Assembly: GCF_954871325.1 (NCBI RefSeq)
Contig: NC_088777.1
Coordinates: forward strand, 12,253,366-12,317,365
Length of the DNA: 64,000 bases
Reading direction: 5' to 3'
DNA from: Gordionus sp. m RMFG-2023
Taxonomy: Eukaryota > Nematomorpha > Gordioida > Chordodea > Parachordodidae
The notes beneath the pieces were generated by a model, which was not told the DNA's origin, searched no databases, and saw only the letters and a list, made by a program, of their open reading frames with translations. Below, in pieces: positions 46,504 to 59,281 of this stretch. Numbering within the stretch: position 1 is the first letter of the stretch; every line of letters starts with the position of its first letter. A program made the position numbers and the translations under genes.

Positions 46504-48108
46504 GACCCCACAAGTAGCAGTAAAGTCTCGTAGGACAAATCAAAATTTTATTCTTTCAAATTATCTAAATTTGGTATTATTAATGTTTCAACTTAAATAT
46601 AAACTATACTGTTTTTAAATAATTAATACTAATACATCTTATTTTAATTGATAATGAGTTATTATTATAGTGATAATAGAAGAGAAGTTCTATATAAAGG
46701 TAATGTAGAGGAGTATTTAGATTTTACAAAATTTCGAGTTAATTTTAGGACGGCCTTGATTTTTTTAAAAAATAAAATTTTCGACCCGGCCAGAGGATTT
46801 TTAAAAAAAGTTTATTAGGCCCAGCTAGGTAATTAAAAAAAAGTTTTTAGTGCAGATCTCTTATTATGTTATGTTTTGTAATAAAAAGCAAAAAGGTAAT
46901 ATTTTTAATGAGATATTCATTAATACCTATAGGTAATTTTACCCATACCTGTCGAATGCCTCCCTTAATTACGAGATTTATATAATTTTCTCATAATTAG
47001 TATTGAGCGAAAACAGGCAGGACTGAGGATATGATATAGTAAATTAAATATATTACTCCGAACATTTATATTAATTTATATAGAGGATTGTGCCCTGAAA
47101 TTTTTTTTGCCAGACCCCGGTATAATATTTTTCGATAATTTTTATAAATTAAACATAAAAAAAATTATTAACTGCTTTGTCCTGATTTCCCGATAATATA
47201 ATACCCTAATTATCGTCTTATTTTAATAAAATAAGAGACAAAATAAATTTTATCATATATTTTTAAAAAAAATTTTCTGTATTTTTTTAGTTTAAACCTG
47301 TGCCGGCCCAATATTTCTATGACTTTAATTATTTTTTCGCAAAAAGACTCTGGGAACACAGTCAAAAAGTATTTTAATCCAACAAATTTTTTTAACAGCC
47401 TAGTTTTAAACTGGATAATCTAAAAATTATAAGTCGTTTCCCTCATTAAATAATAAAAATTGGCACTATTTATGTAAAACTAATCCCAGAAGTTTTGTAA
47501 ACTCATCTATAACCCCAAACTTTTTATCCGATCCAAAGCCAATTTGTCTAAAAATTTTCAAAGGGAGGGAGGCGTAGAATTAAGAAAAAGATAATTAAGT
47601 CCCTAAAAATTATATTTAAAAATTTCTATTTGCAGTGAATATGGCTATTGGGGTAAATTAAGTAACTTTTATAAAAGTGTCGTTTTTGAAAAAAAGGAAC
47701 GCCGCTCGTTACCAAAAGTAACAAGCAATGAGTACAGCGTTTCTTTTTTTTGAGTAATGGTATCGCAAACCGTTACTACCGTTACTTTAAAAAAAATCTA
47801 AATAAAAAAATATTTTATTATATTTTTAAAATTTTATAAATAATTCTAGCCGAATTATTATCAACCAACCAAAGTTTAAGTTAACATATAGCAATTGGCT
47901 AGATAACATAAATTTATTAAAGTAGGAAAATTATAAAATTTAAGGGAATCTTTTAAAGTTAATCATATTTTTATTCGAATGTAGTATTTTTAAGGGAATT
48001 AAATTCCTATCCTATTATGTTGAATTCCTGGGTAGCTTCATATTCTCGAGCCCCTCACAAAGGCTGGTTGTGTTCAAATCTTGCCGTAATCTTTCTCTAT
48101 CAACATAT
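46504..48108. other. AT-rich DNA with GCCCGGCC fragments
   Basis: TTTTCGACCCGGCCAGAGG near 46781 and GTGCCGGCCCAAT near 47302 are family fragments. CGTTACTACCGTTACTTT near 47773 and AACGCCGCTCGTTACC near 47700 form a short inverted pair that may be the end of another MITE. No gene was recognised. Confidence 0.35.
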
Positions 48109-48116
48109 GCTGCAAT

Positions 48117-48427
48117 TAGAAATCTGCAAAAGTAGGCCCGGCCAGTGCCTGGTCCCGAAAAGCCGGGTCGGGTCGGGCCTTAGAAATTTTTTAAAATATA
48201 TCAATTTTATGTTGAATTTTTTATGTAAAATAAAAATATGTGATTTTATTTATAGAAAGTAGACGCCAAATAACATATATCGTTTATTTTGAGTAATTAT
48301 AAAAACTAATTTCTATATTTAAATAAATTCGGGCCGGGCCGAAATTTTTTAAAAAGAATTTCAGATTCGGGCCAGCAAAACTTAAAAAAAAAAATTTCGG
48401 GCCAGGTCGGGCTTGAACAAATCACTA
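48117..48427. mobile_element. Complete GCCCGGCC-type hAT MITE (311 bp)
   Basis: It starts TAGAAATCTGCAAAAGTAGG and ends AACAAATCACTA. The exact 8-bp duplication GCTGCAAT flanks it (48109-48116 and 48428-48435). The interior carries GGCCCGGCC near the left, GGGCCGGGCC near 48332 and GGGCCAGG near 48405, with long A/T runs between. This copy defines the borders of a family present as fragments at many other places in the window. Confidence 0.88.
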
Positions 48428-48620
48428 GCTGCAATAGTGTAAAAAAAATTATTTTTTTATATTTTTCGTCCATTATTATACTTTTTATTTCATAAATTCC
48501 AGTTTTTATATATAATTGTGGTGGATAAAAAGGTAGAAAACAATTTTATTTTTAAGATTTATTAATGGGATTTTTGCCAGAAATGAGTATATTATTAGAT
48601 ATTAGATTTAAAATATTTAC

Positions 48621-48795
48621 TTCTGGTGTAATGGTACATTCTTTCTTAGCAGCTTTCATGAACTTGTTGGCAAGGTCTATAGCCATAGGAATTTTGTAAT
48701 TATTATTCCTCCCTCCCCTTTGAATATCGTCGGAATAATTTAGGTCCATATTATGTCGTAAAATGGTGAATTTTACTATTTTACACTCCGGCCTT
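48621..48795 (-). CDS. Orphan exon, unidentified protein
   Basis: Bounded by an acceptor (CTAAG) and a donor (GTAAAT), this 58-codon segment reads RPECKIVKFTILRHNMDLNY, then SDDIQRGGRNNNYKIPMAID and LANKFMKAAKKECTITPE. Composition and codon use are those of a normal soluble protein, unlike the transposon frames nearby. I do not recognise the family. It may belong to the same minus-strand gene as the exon at 50487-50557. Confidence 0.4.
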
Positions 48796-49799
48796 CTTAG
48801 AAAAAATAATTTAAGTGTTTATTTTAATTTAAAAAAAAATAAATTACTTTATGAATAATGATAATGGGTTTTTATCTAAAGATTTTTTGTAAATTTATTA
48901 ATAATATCATCTCAAATAAGTTAAGTATTCCATTAGTATTCTTCCTAATTCATACACTGTTCTATTCCATCTTGAAATGATAATTGGAAATTTTTTTTAA
49001 TTTGTTTTAATATCTTTCTTTTTAAATGAGAAAGAATAAATATTTTGTAAAACTATAAAAAAAAGCGCAAAAATATTAATAAATTATAAATTAAAAAATA
49101 ATAATTTTAAAAAAATAAATTTTTTATAACAAAACAAAAAAAAATAAAACAAAACAAAAAATATATTAACTTGCCTAATTTGAGCACCTATTGTTATCGG
49201 AAAAAAATTTCCTATCAGATTAGACACCGATTTTTTTGTTTGTTACAAAAATAATTAAAAATCTGGTTTATAAAATTTTTTATTTTTTTCTATATTTCAG
49301 AATCAATAATCAATCAATAAGATTAATTTATATTTTTGATAATGAAATTATAACTATTTATCGAATCATTTTAAAAAAAATTTATAATCTCTTATTTTAA
49401 AATACATTTCTCATGCAGGATTTTTTGGCTTAGGTCGTACAAAACAATTTAATGAATATTATATAAATCAGCTGATTTTTCGAAATTTTAGTATGGAGCA
49501 TTATCTTTTTATTCCATTATCAGCCAGGGCATAGACGAAACTAGCTATTAACATTTCTACGATAAATCTTCAATATAAAGGGAACTTTGAGTAAATTGAA
49601 AGAAAGCGGGATGGAAATCTTTAAAAATCAAAACATAAATTCTCTTATTCCTGGACTTCCCTTTCTAATTTTATATAACCTTTTAAAAACAGCTTCATAA
49701 TTAAAATTTCAAGTACCCTACCTATATTTATAGTAAGATGATGGTCTATATTTTTATAGTCGAGAACTATCATCTCAACCCTGTGTTTTTTTACAAACT

Positions 49800-49990
49800 A
49801 ACTCGTACCTTAATTTATAGAGAATTTCGGCAGGCTCCTGTAGATTGGGCCAAATTAGATAATTTTTAGCCATTATTTCTAATATTACAATGACAAATTT
49901 TCCTTGCCTACAGTATTTAATTTTCTCTCAATGCCAGCCAAAAGTCTTAGCCATGGCTCTGCTTTGTTGCAAATTTAATTCGTCTCCTCT
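49800..49990 (-). other. Coding-like minus-strand stretch
   Basis: Minus-strand frames such as SRAMAKTFGWH and, further on in the same frame after a TGA, MAKNYLIWPNLQEPAEILYK look protein-like. An overlapping frame offers AE followed by PWLRLLAGIERKLNTVGKE. They cannot both be right. Small introns may resolve it. No family recognised. Confidence 0.25.
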
Positions 49991-50486
49991 TTAAATGTTT
50001 TTAATGACTTAGCTCAATCCGAGATGGGTCAATATCCGATATCTGTATCGACCCTAAATTCATTATCGGCCGAACTTTCCATTTTTACTCGTTACTCTTC
50101 AGACGTGATGATTTTTGGTGTAATTTTTACAAGATGTATTGCTGATTTGGTATATATTGAGTTCTTGATAATAATTAAAGTTCGTATAATAACAAATGGT
50201 GCCGTGAAAAATATCCTAGGGATATTATTTAAAGATATATCAATATTAGCAAAAAAGCGTCTAAATTCCGGGTTGAATTTATGCCAAAATTTAAATTCTA
50301 ATGAAATGATATTTCAGATAGAACCATAAATATTGATTGACGTTGCTATAATAAAAATTATTAGCATCTTTTGTTGAACAACTGCGACGATTAACATGGG
50401 CAGCATCCTATAATGTTTATTAGTGTCTATATGCTAACTGTCACAAAATTCATTGGAGGCAACTCCCCTCCAAAACCTATACATAC

Positions 50487-50557
50487 CTCAATAACTCTTG
50501 TCTCCGTCGGCAATATTCCTATTTTCAATTCTAATGGACTAAATTTCAAGCTCGTAA
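50487..50557 (-). CDS. Orphan exon, unidentified protein
   Basis: Acceptor CCAG, then 23 codons (TSLKFSPLELKIGILPTETR followed by VIE), then a consensus donor GTATGT. The LKFSP string is reminiscent of WD40 repeats, but nothing else supports that. Between this exon and 48621 there are other coding-like minus-strand stretches, so an unmodelled gene with small introns may span about 48.6-50.6 kb. Confidence 0.35.
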
Positions 50558-50599
50558 CTGGATTATATGATTCAAATAGTAATTATTAATATCAACATT

Positions 50600-52900
50600 T
50601 ATATAGATTTATTATGATTGTCATATTATATCGATTATTGATATGAAAAGACTTTCTTTATCTGAATTAAATACAATCCATAGTCTATACTACCAATTAA
50701 AAATATAAAAAATCCTTCTAAAAATCAACACCTCCCAAAAATGCCAAACTATTTTGGATGAGTTTTCCTCCTACACCCTCCCCTCCCAATTCCGGTCATG
50801 TGGACACTGGTTTGCTAAATTCAATTTAATTCGTATATTAATTATTTTTAAATTATAAAATATAATAGTCTTATTAAATGCTCTCTTTCGCTGACAGCTA
50901 ATAAATTTGATTTATATATTATTTTTAAAGGATGCTATCTAATTTTTTTAAAGAAACCATTTAAGTTAAAAAGGACAATTATATGTCACTTAATTTTTTT
51001 TATAAAGTTATACTTATAATATAAATTATTAACCGCTTTTACATGTTTCTTGACATTGTCACTATTTCATATATTTCGCAGTTTTTATAAAGATTTTTTA
51101 TCATTTCATGAAAATTTTGAGATTCAGGATATGGGGATAAGGTGGCAATATAGGCCATGGTTTTTCTTTTTTTTAAAAAAAAAGGGGGAGGGGATTAAGA
51201 ATTGAATCAAGATTTAATATTAATGTGCAGCCCAACTTAATCTAAAACTTGAATAAAAGTTTTATTTAAAATAGTTTTTGAGCTAGATTAGTTTATTTGA
51301 TATTTTTTCTCGGGTCAGTCTATATTAGTCAACATATGACATATTTTGACTGGTCTATATAAGCTGTTAATAGTATCTTATCTTATTAACATCTTAACTA
51401 TGTTAATGATAACCATGCTTATTTCAATAAAAAACTAATCAAACTTATCTATTTAATGATAATATTTTATGACCAGATAATATTTACCTATGTGCTGTTA
51501 TTAAATGACTGACTACTATTTTTAAAGGGCTGCCAAAATTTGGTTCATGTGCATTGATTTTTTCATTTGTTAAAATTCAAATTTCCCCTTTTTTGCAAAT
51601 TTGGATTTCCTTTTCTGATGAATTTTATTTTCAGGGTGGTCAAATTTATTTCAGCTTAGAGCCGCTAAAAATCTTAGCAAGTCACTGCTTTTGTATACTA
51701 AATAAATCTTATAAGTACTACTTTTTTTGTGTGAATAATGTTAAAAGGCTTAAGGATAATATTTATTATCAAATATGAGTAATTTAATGGCATTTTTTTC
51801 ACTAAATAATAGGTAACCTGTCATAAATATACATATAATAAAAAGTTACAGGGACCAGAGGTATGCTGTGACCGTTTAATAATTTTCCCCTAATTTATAA
51901 TACATATAATATTTACTTCCACATAATATTCTTATTTTTAAGACACCAAAAAATTAAAATCAAGGATAACTAAACAATCAATAAAATATTGATATCAATT
52001 AATATATGGTATGATAATCATTATAAAGAAATTATTTTCTAAAGTGTGAAAAATATTTAATATATCTATATAGTAAAGTGGTGAGTTTATAATTAATTAC
52101 CGTTATTTGCGTGTGAGGCATGACCTTGATTATATATACACTATACGCACAATATAGTACTTACATTAAAAAGAATTATATTTTATATAAGTTTGGTAGT
52201 TATATATTTATATATCCAATAAAATATAATTTATAAAAAACAACAATTTATTAAAATCAATAAGTTTGAATATATTTATTAAATATTCCTGCCTATAATG
52301 AGTAAATATACTAGGCTCCAAAATTTATTCTCATATAATTTCAACTATATAATTCGCGGTCAGAAGTTGAATAGTATCCTTATAAACACTTCGAGGATTA
52401 TAAAAGCTTTAAATCCGATTAACTTTAAATAAAAAAAATATTTCCTTGTATGAATCTGAAAATGAATATTGGTATGGATGGCATAACCAATATTTTTTTT
52501 AAAAGATTATTATATAAAATATATAGTACATAGTACATAGTCAGTGGTGGGCAGCAAATTTTTTTAAAAAAGTATTTAGATAGATATAAAAAATACTGTT
52601 TCAAAAAAATTAATTACAAGATACAGATACTTGATAAAAAATTTAAAATAAAGTATGTAGATAAAGATTCTTTTAAAAAATTAACATAATATTAAATCTT
52701 ATATTATCGGATATTGTGTTTAAAAATTAAGCCATAATACTAAACGAAAGGCATACTTTATTATTCATTTCATTTAATTGAAAAAATTTTGTTTATAAAT
52801 ATTATAAAATTAATTTAAATTCAAACTCTAAAAAAAATAAGAATTACAATTTTAATTTTTTTTAAAAAAATATTAAATGATAATAATCGGTTTACATGGA
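50600..52900. other. AT-rich DNA with no firm feature
   Basis: GTCAGTGGTGGGCAGCAAAT near 52540 looks like a hAT-type terminus without a partner. A GGGGGAGGGG patch is at 51184. No coding pattern was accepted. Confidence 0.3.
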
Positions 52901-52913
52901 ATCATAAACAAAA

Positions 52914-53023
52914 ATGTCCTGGACAAAAAGACGGGGGAAAAATTCCCACGTACAAAAAGACATCTGACAAAATTTTTTTTAAACATTTAAACAATTGGGG
53001 TATTTGTGTCTTTATCCAGGTCA
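52914..53023. mobile_element. MITE, ATGTCCTGGACAAAAAGAC type (110 bp)
   Basis: The ends ATGTCCTGGACAAAAAGAC and GTCTTTATCCAGGTCAT are inverted repeats of about 17-19 bp. Same family as the element in RGS intron 1 (37465-37632). Confidence 0.75.
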
Positions 53024-53149
53024 TTGATAATTGAACTTTTTTTCCCATCAAAGTTAAGTAGGGCTTATTTTTAAAAAATAATTTAAATTATATTAATTAA
53101 TCCGTTGAAAAATAATATAATTGAGTGTTTTAATGTTCATTTACTGCTC

Positions 53150-55280
53150 ATTTTAAATTTCCGGACCAGGCAGTAAAATGATCAAAAACATAAGTCAGGG
53201 CCGAGTAAACAGAAATTATCAAAAATATTCTGGCCGGACTTGAAAATAATTTGGATCTGTAGATCTATGACAAATATTAAATTGTGTGGTATGGTAACAT
53301 AAATGTGCTTTTTTCATTTATGGAGTTGTTCATTAGTAAATATTGAACAATAGCTTAATCCAAACTCAATACAATACAATACAATATATACTCATATATA
53401 ATATAGATAACTTTTCATCAAACTATCCCATAATTATATTAGTCAGTTTAGTCACTCAAGAATGTAGTAGATTATTAAATTTACCACTTGGTTTAACATT
53501 CGTATAGAAAAAAACTTAATATTTTTAAAAAAGGTTACTGAATAAATACACATTATATAAAAAATTAAACTTTCTCTCGACTTGATTTCACGATTTTCAT
53601 AAGGAAAATTAGATGAAAATATTTATATGATTTTTAATATTAATTTTGACAAGGAAAAATTATAGATGAAAATATTTATATATGTGAATTTGTTATTAAG
53701 TTGAAATGTGACCGAATTCGCGATCTCGGTATCAATAAAAGATCGCAAGAAAACTAAAAAATTAACGTATATTATTTATTTATTTATTACAATATAAACT
53801 TTTTTAGGTTAGTTACAAATTGGGATAAATAATTTATTTAATTTTATTTTCTTTGTTTATCAATCAAAATCAAATGAAGTTAAATATAGGATATTAAGAG
53901 TAAGTTAGATTAGATTATTAAGGTTAATTATATTTTTAAATAAAATTTCCCTCCTATTATAATTTTAAAAAAAAATTTTAGACGGAATTTTGTCGGAATT
54001 GTGTTTCGGGTTGGGTATATGATTTATTCGGTTTTTAATTAAATTTAATTTAAATCGATGCAACCCAAAATTGTCTGAAATTCTTACGGTAGAGAGAAAA
54101 CGCTGGGGATAAGTAGTTATGTTTTTGATCGTGACAGTTAAAAAGTTTAAAGATAACCTTTCAAATAAATTTAAGTTCAAACATTAATATATAAAATTAA
54201 AATCTAAGCTCTATAATAGTAGAGTTAGCTGGATCATTTTAAGAGAAGTTAACTTTTTGACCAGTCAACCCTAATATGGTTTTGATTGCTTATATGGTGT
54301 TTACTAACTATACTATTTTACTTAAGCAATGTATCATTAACATGATATATATATACATATAGAATGTATATGCTTATCCAAATATAGACAAAAATATTTC
54401 TGAACCCGACCGGGATAATATTCGTTCCGGTTTGGATTTTTGGCTTAAATTATTAATTTCTGCTACTTATAAATAAAACAATTCTTTGACTATGCAAATA
54501 TTTTAAACCTCATATATCAAAAGAAAATCTTAAATTAATCAGGTTTTGTAAGATTATGATGGCCCTTTAAACTGATTATTTATGACCTTTCTAACTATTA
54601 TTATCATCAAATGGGCTCTTTCCTGCTATTGAATTGTAAATAATTACTTAAGCTCAGCTTTTATTGTGAATATAGCATATAAGGATTCTCTCTTTATAAA
54701 AATTACTAACCTGGATGTGCAAATAAATGTAGAATGAGATTTTTTATTCATCAGGGTACTTACTAAAACTTCCTTTTTTTAAATCGAATAATGATCATAG
54801 GTATAACATAAGGTATAATAATATGCATTATGAAAAATTATAAGATAAAATAATTTAAAAGATAAGAAGTTAAGTCGGGTGGCCAGTCAACCTATATGGT
54901 CATTTGTCGCTTGGCCTCCTCTAAAAATACATACTAAACTACTATACCTGAAATTTAAGTTATAATAAAATGAGATTCCAATATACTGTAAGACATAAAG
55001 AATATATACTACGATCTCCAATATTATTATTAAATTATTTAATTTTTCTTAGAAATATGAGACTAGGCTTAGTCTATCATGATATGGTTAGTTTAATTTA
55101 TCTAATAATTAAATTAAACAACTATACATGAAATGTAATTTAATTTTTTTTTAAAAAAAAAAAGAAGAAATGCATGAAATAACCCTAACACTTCAATGCC
55201 TAACTTTTAAAAATAAACCTATAAAATTATTAGCATACACCAGAGATGGAAAATTTATTTCCACTTTTATTTTATGTAAT
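53150..55280. other. AT-rich DNA with GCCCGGCC fragments
   Basis: CCGGACCAGGCAGTAAAATG near 53162 with CTGGCCGGACTTG near 53230, and CCGACCGGGATAATATTCG near 54408, are probable MITE pieces. CAATACAATACAATATATA near 53372 is a short microsatellite. No gene was found. Confidence 0.35.
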
Positions 55281-55282
55281 AT

Positions 55283-55430
55283 ACTGCAGAGACCTGCAGA
55301 AGTGCGATTTGCATAGCCCGGTCAGGGTATTTTTTTTTTAAATTCAAGCCCGGCCTTGGTATATTTTAAAAAATTAAGATATGGCCTGGCCCGTGGCTTA
55401 TGGCGGGGCAAGTAGGTCTTTTATATAGTT
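55283..55430. mobile_element. GCCCGGCC-type MITE, left part
   Basis: It starts CAGAGACCTGCAGAAGTGCG, matching the family end. GCCCGGTCAGGG and AAGCCCGGCC follow within 70 bp, then CCTGGCCCGTGG. The right end is not recognisable. Confidence 0.55.
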
Positions 55431-57040
55431 TTAAAAAAAACATTATATAATTTGACATATAAAAATATTATATAATAATTTATTATGTTTTAAAACAATT
55501 TCTGTCTTGGTTAAAACATAAATGAATTTCGCATTTTTCACACTTGGCCGTTTAAAAGAATATCACTTAAAATAATGATTAATTGAATAATTATATAAGT
55601 AATATTTTATTAGAAATATTTTCTAAAATTCGAAAAGGAAATATAATAAGTGAAAGAATGTGGTATATTGTTCTATGATCCGCGTTCCCATGTCTATACA
55701 TAACTAGTAACTACAATAATTTATTTAAAATTCCAAATTTGCCACACTTAATAATACAAGAATTAGTCATTTTATAGTATTTCAAGCGGTGTCATAAATT
55801 TCAGAAATAAAAGCATGTTTAATGGCAAATTATGTGGAAAGTAATAACTTCCATAAGAAATAATCAGATTCTATCCTAAGTTAGGGGAATGAGCTTTCCC
55901 TACCTTGTCGATTAAGATAAGTGACATTTTATTAACAATTCCTAGTTCTACTTCTTCTTCATAAAGAATTACCCGATTTGGGCTATCATACTATCTTACT
56001 AAAGCAGAAATTGATTAAATATCTCGATAACAGGAAAATTGATTAAAAAATGTTAAAGACAATGATAATATTGAATATGAATCAGAATAAAACTTTGTAA
56101 TAATGGAGAGCTAAACATTAGTTACTGAATAACATGGAATTTAAGAAATATTAAAATATTTATTTGAATTTGATATGTCAAATATTGGTCAATTGACCGA
56201 AACATATTTGAGCGGTCAAATAAACAATCCGGATATTAACCAACTTTTATTCAATAAACTTAAATTATAATTATAAAATCAGGAAATTTGGGTAATTTCT
56301 GTCCAATCTTTTTCCTCTTTAAAATATTAATTTTAAAATAATGCTTTATTTTTAGTATATCTTTCTTACTTATTCCTATCCAATCTTTTTCCTCTTTAAA
56401 ATATTAATATTAAAATAATGTCTTATTTCTAATATATCTTTCTTACATCTTTATATTTATAAAAAATACAATATAATTTTGCTAACCTCGTCATTAATAT
56501 CAACAGTGAAGGCTCTTTTGAGAATTTTTTGCTTCAATTTATTCATGCAGTAATATTATTTGCCAATGGTTTTTACCGGGTTTTTTTTTAATTTTTAGGT
56601 GATTTTTTTAGAAAATATTTTTATATATTAACTTAAAAAAAATAAATATAATTTTTACATCTTAAAAAATAATTTTTAATCTTTAATTTATATTAAATGA
56701 TTGTATTAATATATTATAATATTTTTCCGAGTTTTATTTGTAAGAGAAGATTTTGACATAATACAGAAACAATATATTATTTGTTTTCACTTTTAAAGTT
56801 TTAATAAGAGTACAATAATAAGGTAATCGCTTTCGATTGATGTTCGAAAAACATTTGCAATTTTCATTATTATTTATTATTAATATAATTTTCAAATTTA
56901 TCATTTTCCAGGGATTATATTGTATATTAAATTTTTATTATATTTTAATAATTAAATACTTATTTATCATTTTTGAGGAATTATACTATATTGTATTTAC
57001 AAATTTCAAAATAAAATTTTAAATAATAAATTTAAATTGT
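55431..57040. other. AT-rich DNA with no recognised feature
   Basis: Includes a short direct repeat: the string CCAATCTTTTTCCTCTTTAA followed by AATATTAAT occurs near 56307 and 56379. No gene or bordered element was recognised. Confidence 0.35.
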
Positions 57041-57510
57041 TTCTTTTGTGTATATCATCAGAGGATCGGTATTATGTAGATTAATAATAAAAATAATGCA
57101 TCTCAAAAAAGAGAGAAATCCTTTTCCTGTACGAATTAGTCGAACAATATATAACGAAATTATTATTTTTGTTATGGATGATCTAATTATCGATTCAATA
57201 TTTTCAATTCCAAAATCATTCATTATTTATTAAAATATTTGTTATTATTAATATACTAAACTATATATCTTAATATTATTAGAGCTTTAAATATTTTTTT
57301 TAAAGTGTTATTTTTTAAAAAAGATTTTTTTTGGTACCCATGTTTTAGGAAAAAAAAATTTACTTGCTTTTTACGAAAAGTAATTGGTATTACAGAATCT
57401 GTCTCTAAATCATCCCTCTTTCATTCGAATTCGTAGAGAATTATACAAATTATGCTGTATTTTTAAATTCTCCGCCGCGATTTCGCTATAACTGTGATCG
57501 CAGGGTTAGT
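57041..57510 (+). other. Coding-like plus-strand stretch, unidentified
   Basis: A frame at 57096-57233 reads MHLKKERNPFPVRISRTIYN and ends SIPKSFIIY. A second stretch at about 57410-57510 reads FVENYTNYAVFLNSPPRFRY and ends RRVS before a stop. They are in different frames and no clean splice sites link them. No family was recognised; chance frames are possible. Confidence 0.2.
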
Positions 57511-57928
57511 TAGATACGTTAACATACAGAAAAAGATAAAAGTATTTATATTAATAATTTTTTAAATTAATAATTAAATCGTACTTTGGTTATTTCTTCA
57601 AAAAAAAATCTAAAAATACAAGCAGCTTCTCATAAAATGTCAAATGATTTTTGAAGAATGTATTATTTTTTTAAAAAAAATTTTCTCTTTAATATTTTAT
57701 TTTTACATATATTCTTTTACTAAAATTAAAGTGTCCTATGGTTTGCTGATTCTTTATGTAGGTATATAAATACGAAAAACTGCTAAAATAGCCAGCAATA
57801 ATAATTATCATAAATTGTCACTTATATTTCGGGAAATTATTTTAAATTTGTAACGATGGGAAAATATAAAAAATTCTAGCAAATATATTGGTATAATTGA
57901 ATAAACCTTTCTTAGATCTGTTACTTAC

Positions 57929-58023
57929 AACATGTAAAAGCTTATCACCACATCTCTGCATTTGTCGGAGAACGGCAGAGGTCATATATTTAGATCCATC
58001 TCTTAAAAATATTTCCCATTTCC
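57929..58023 (-). CDS. Orphan exon, unidentified protein
   Basis: Acceptor GTAG and consensus donor GTAAGT enclose 31 codons: KWEIFLRDGSKYMTSAVLRQ, then MQRCGDKLLHV. It reads like a conserved soluble protein and has mixed third-position bases, unlike the surrounding AT-rich DNA. Neighbouring exons could not be identified. Confidence 0.35.
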
Positions 58024-58716
58024 CTACTCATCGCTTAAATTGTTCCGATTTTTTTTTTGTATTTTTAAGATATGTTCAGATATTTTCAATGTACCGATAT
58101 TTATAAAATTTTAAAAGATTTGATCCCCTATATTTAGTTTAATTTTTTAACTCTGCTAAGGTCGGATTTGTAATTTATTTTTAAATTATCAGCTACTGAT
58201 TTTAAATTATATACCATTTCATTATAATAGTTTCTCTTCATTCTTTCTTGAGCAATTTTAATTTGAAATTTATTTCATTTTCAAAATCCATTTAAATCTT
58301 AGTTCAGTTTTTTTTATAGCTCGGCTAAGATTAGTTTGTTATTTATTTTTAAATAATGCAAATTTTTAAATTATATATTTTATTATAATAATATCTCTAC
58401 ATTCATTCTTTAGCAATTAATTTTGGTTCATAACGAGATTATATTGAATTTTCAGATTTTAGTTTTAAATATTTTTTTTTAATAATACATCCCAAAATCT
58501 TAATATTAAAAAAATATTTATATTAAAAAAAATTTCAAAATAATTACAGTTATTATTAATATTTATTCATAATAGAAAGAAGAAAGTTAAATAGAAGCAA
58601 GTTTTTTTGTTTCATTACTTCAAAAGAAAAATATATTGATTGATTGATTATTTATTGATTCAGAAATATTTTGAAAAAAAAGTGAATTTATTTTTAAAAA
58701 TTATTTAAGTTTAGAC

Positions 58717-58913
58717 CTATGAAAATATAATAATACCTAGAATGAGGATTCATTGATATGCATTATAAAGCGCCGCTGAGTGCAAATGAGCTGGAGACTC
58801 CGTGGCACGACATTTTGGTAACCTTTTTTTTATATGCATTTCCAAAATGACCTCCTGATTCATTAATCTACACCTTTAATGAATACAGTATTGTTTAGAT
58901 ATTATTGTCATTA
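58717..58913. mobile_element. CAATGACATATAAT-family MITE (about 197 bp)
   Basis: The left end contains ATATAATAATACCTAGAATG and the right end ATTATTGTCATTAG, matching the termini of 46051-46387. The interior (CGCCGCTGAGTGCAAATGAG, then CATTTTGGTAACC) is related to the family interior. No matching target duplication was seen. Confidence 0.65.
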
Positions 58914-59281
58914 GTTGGTTTAGAAAAAAACAAAAAGGAAAGAAGTCAGTTTTTGCTCATTTTAATTTTTTTTTTATTTTTATTAATTATAATAAAAATA
59001 TTTTTCCTTTATGTAAATCTCAGGAATTTAAATCAAGGGCCAAAAATAATAATAAATAAATTCCCTTCTGAGTCCAAAAGCATTAAACAAATTATCACAA
59101 ACTTTAGTGAAAATAAAAATATGCAAGAAACATAATTCTAGAAAAATTTTTAAATTTAACATTACGATTACAATAAAATTTTAAAATTTGTGAAAGTTTT
59201 GAAACTTTTCGAATTTTTTTAGCTATTTTTGAACACTGCCTCAATAGATGCATATAATCGAAAATGTATAGTAAATGAATA

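Noticed and set aside
50024-50329. 101-codon plus-strand frame
   Set aside because: No family resemblance, and the opposite strand shows more exon-like features in the same neighbourhood.
54000-54180. Minus-strand frame of 71 codons
   Set aside because: AT-rich, no conservation, and it overlaps GGAATTTTGTCGGAATTGTG-type sequence that may be a MITE end.
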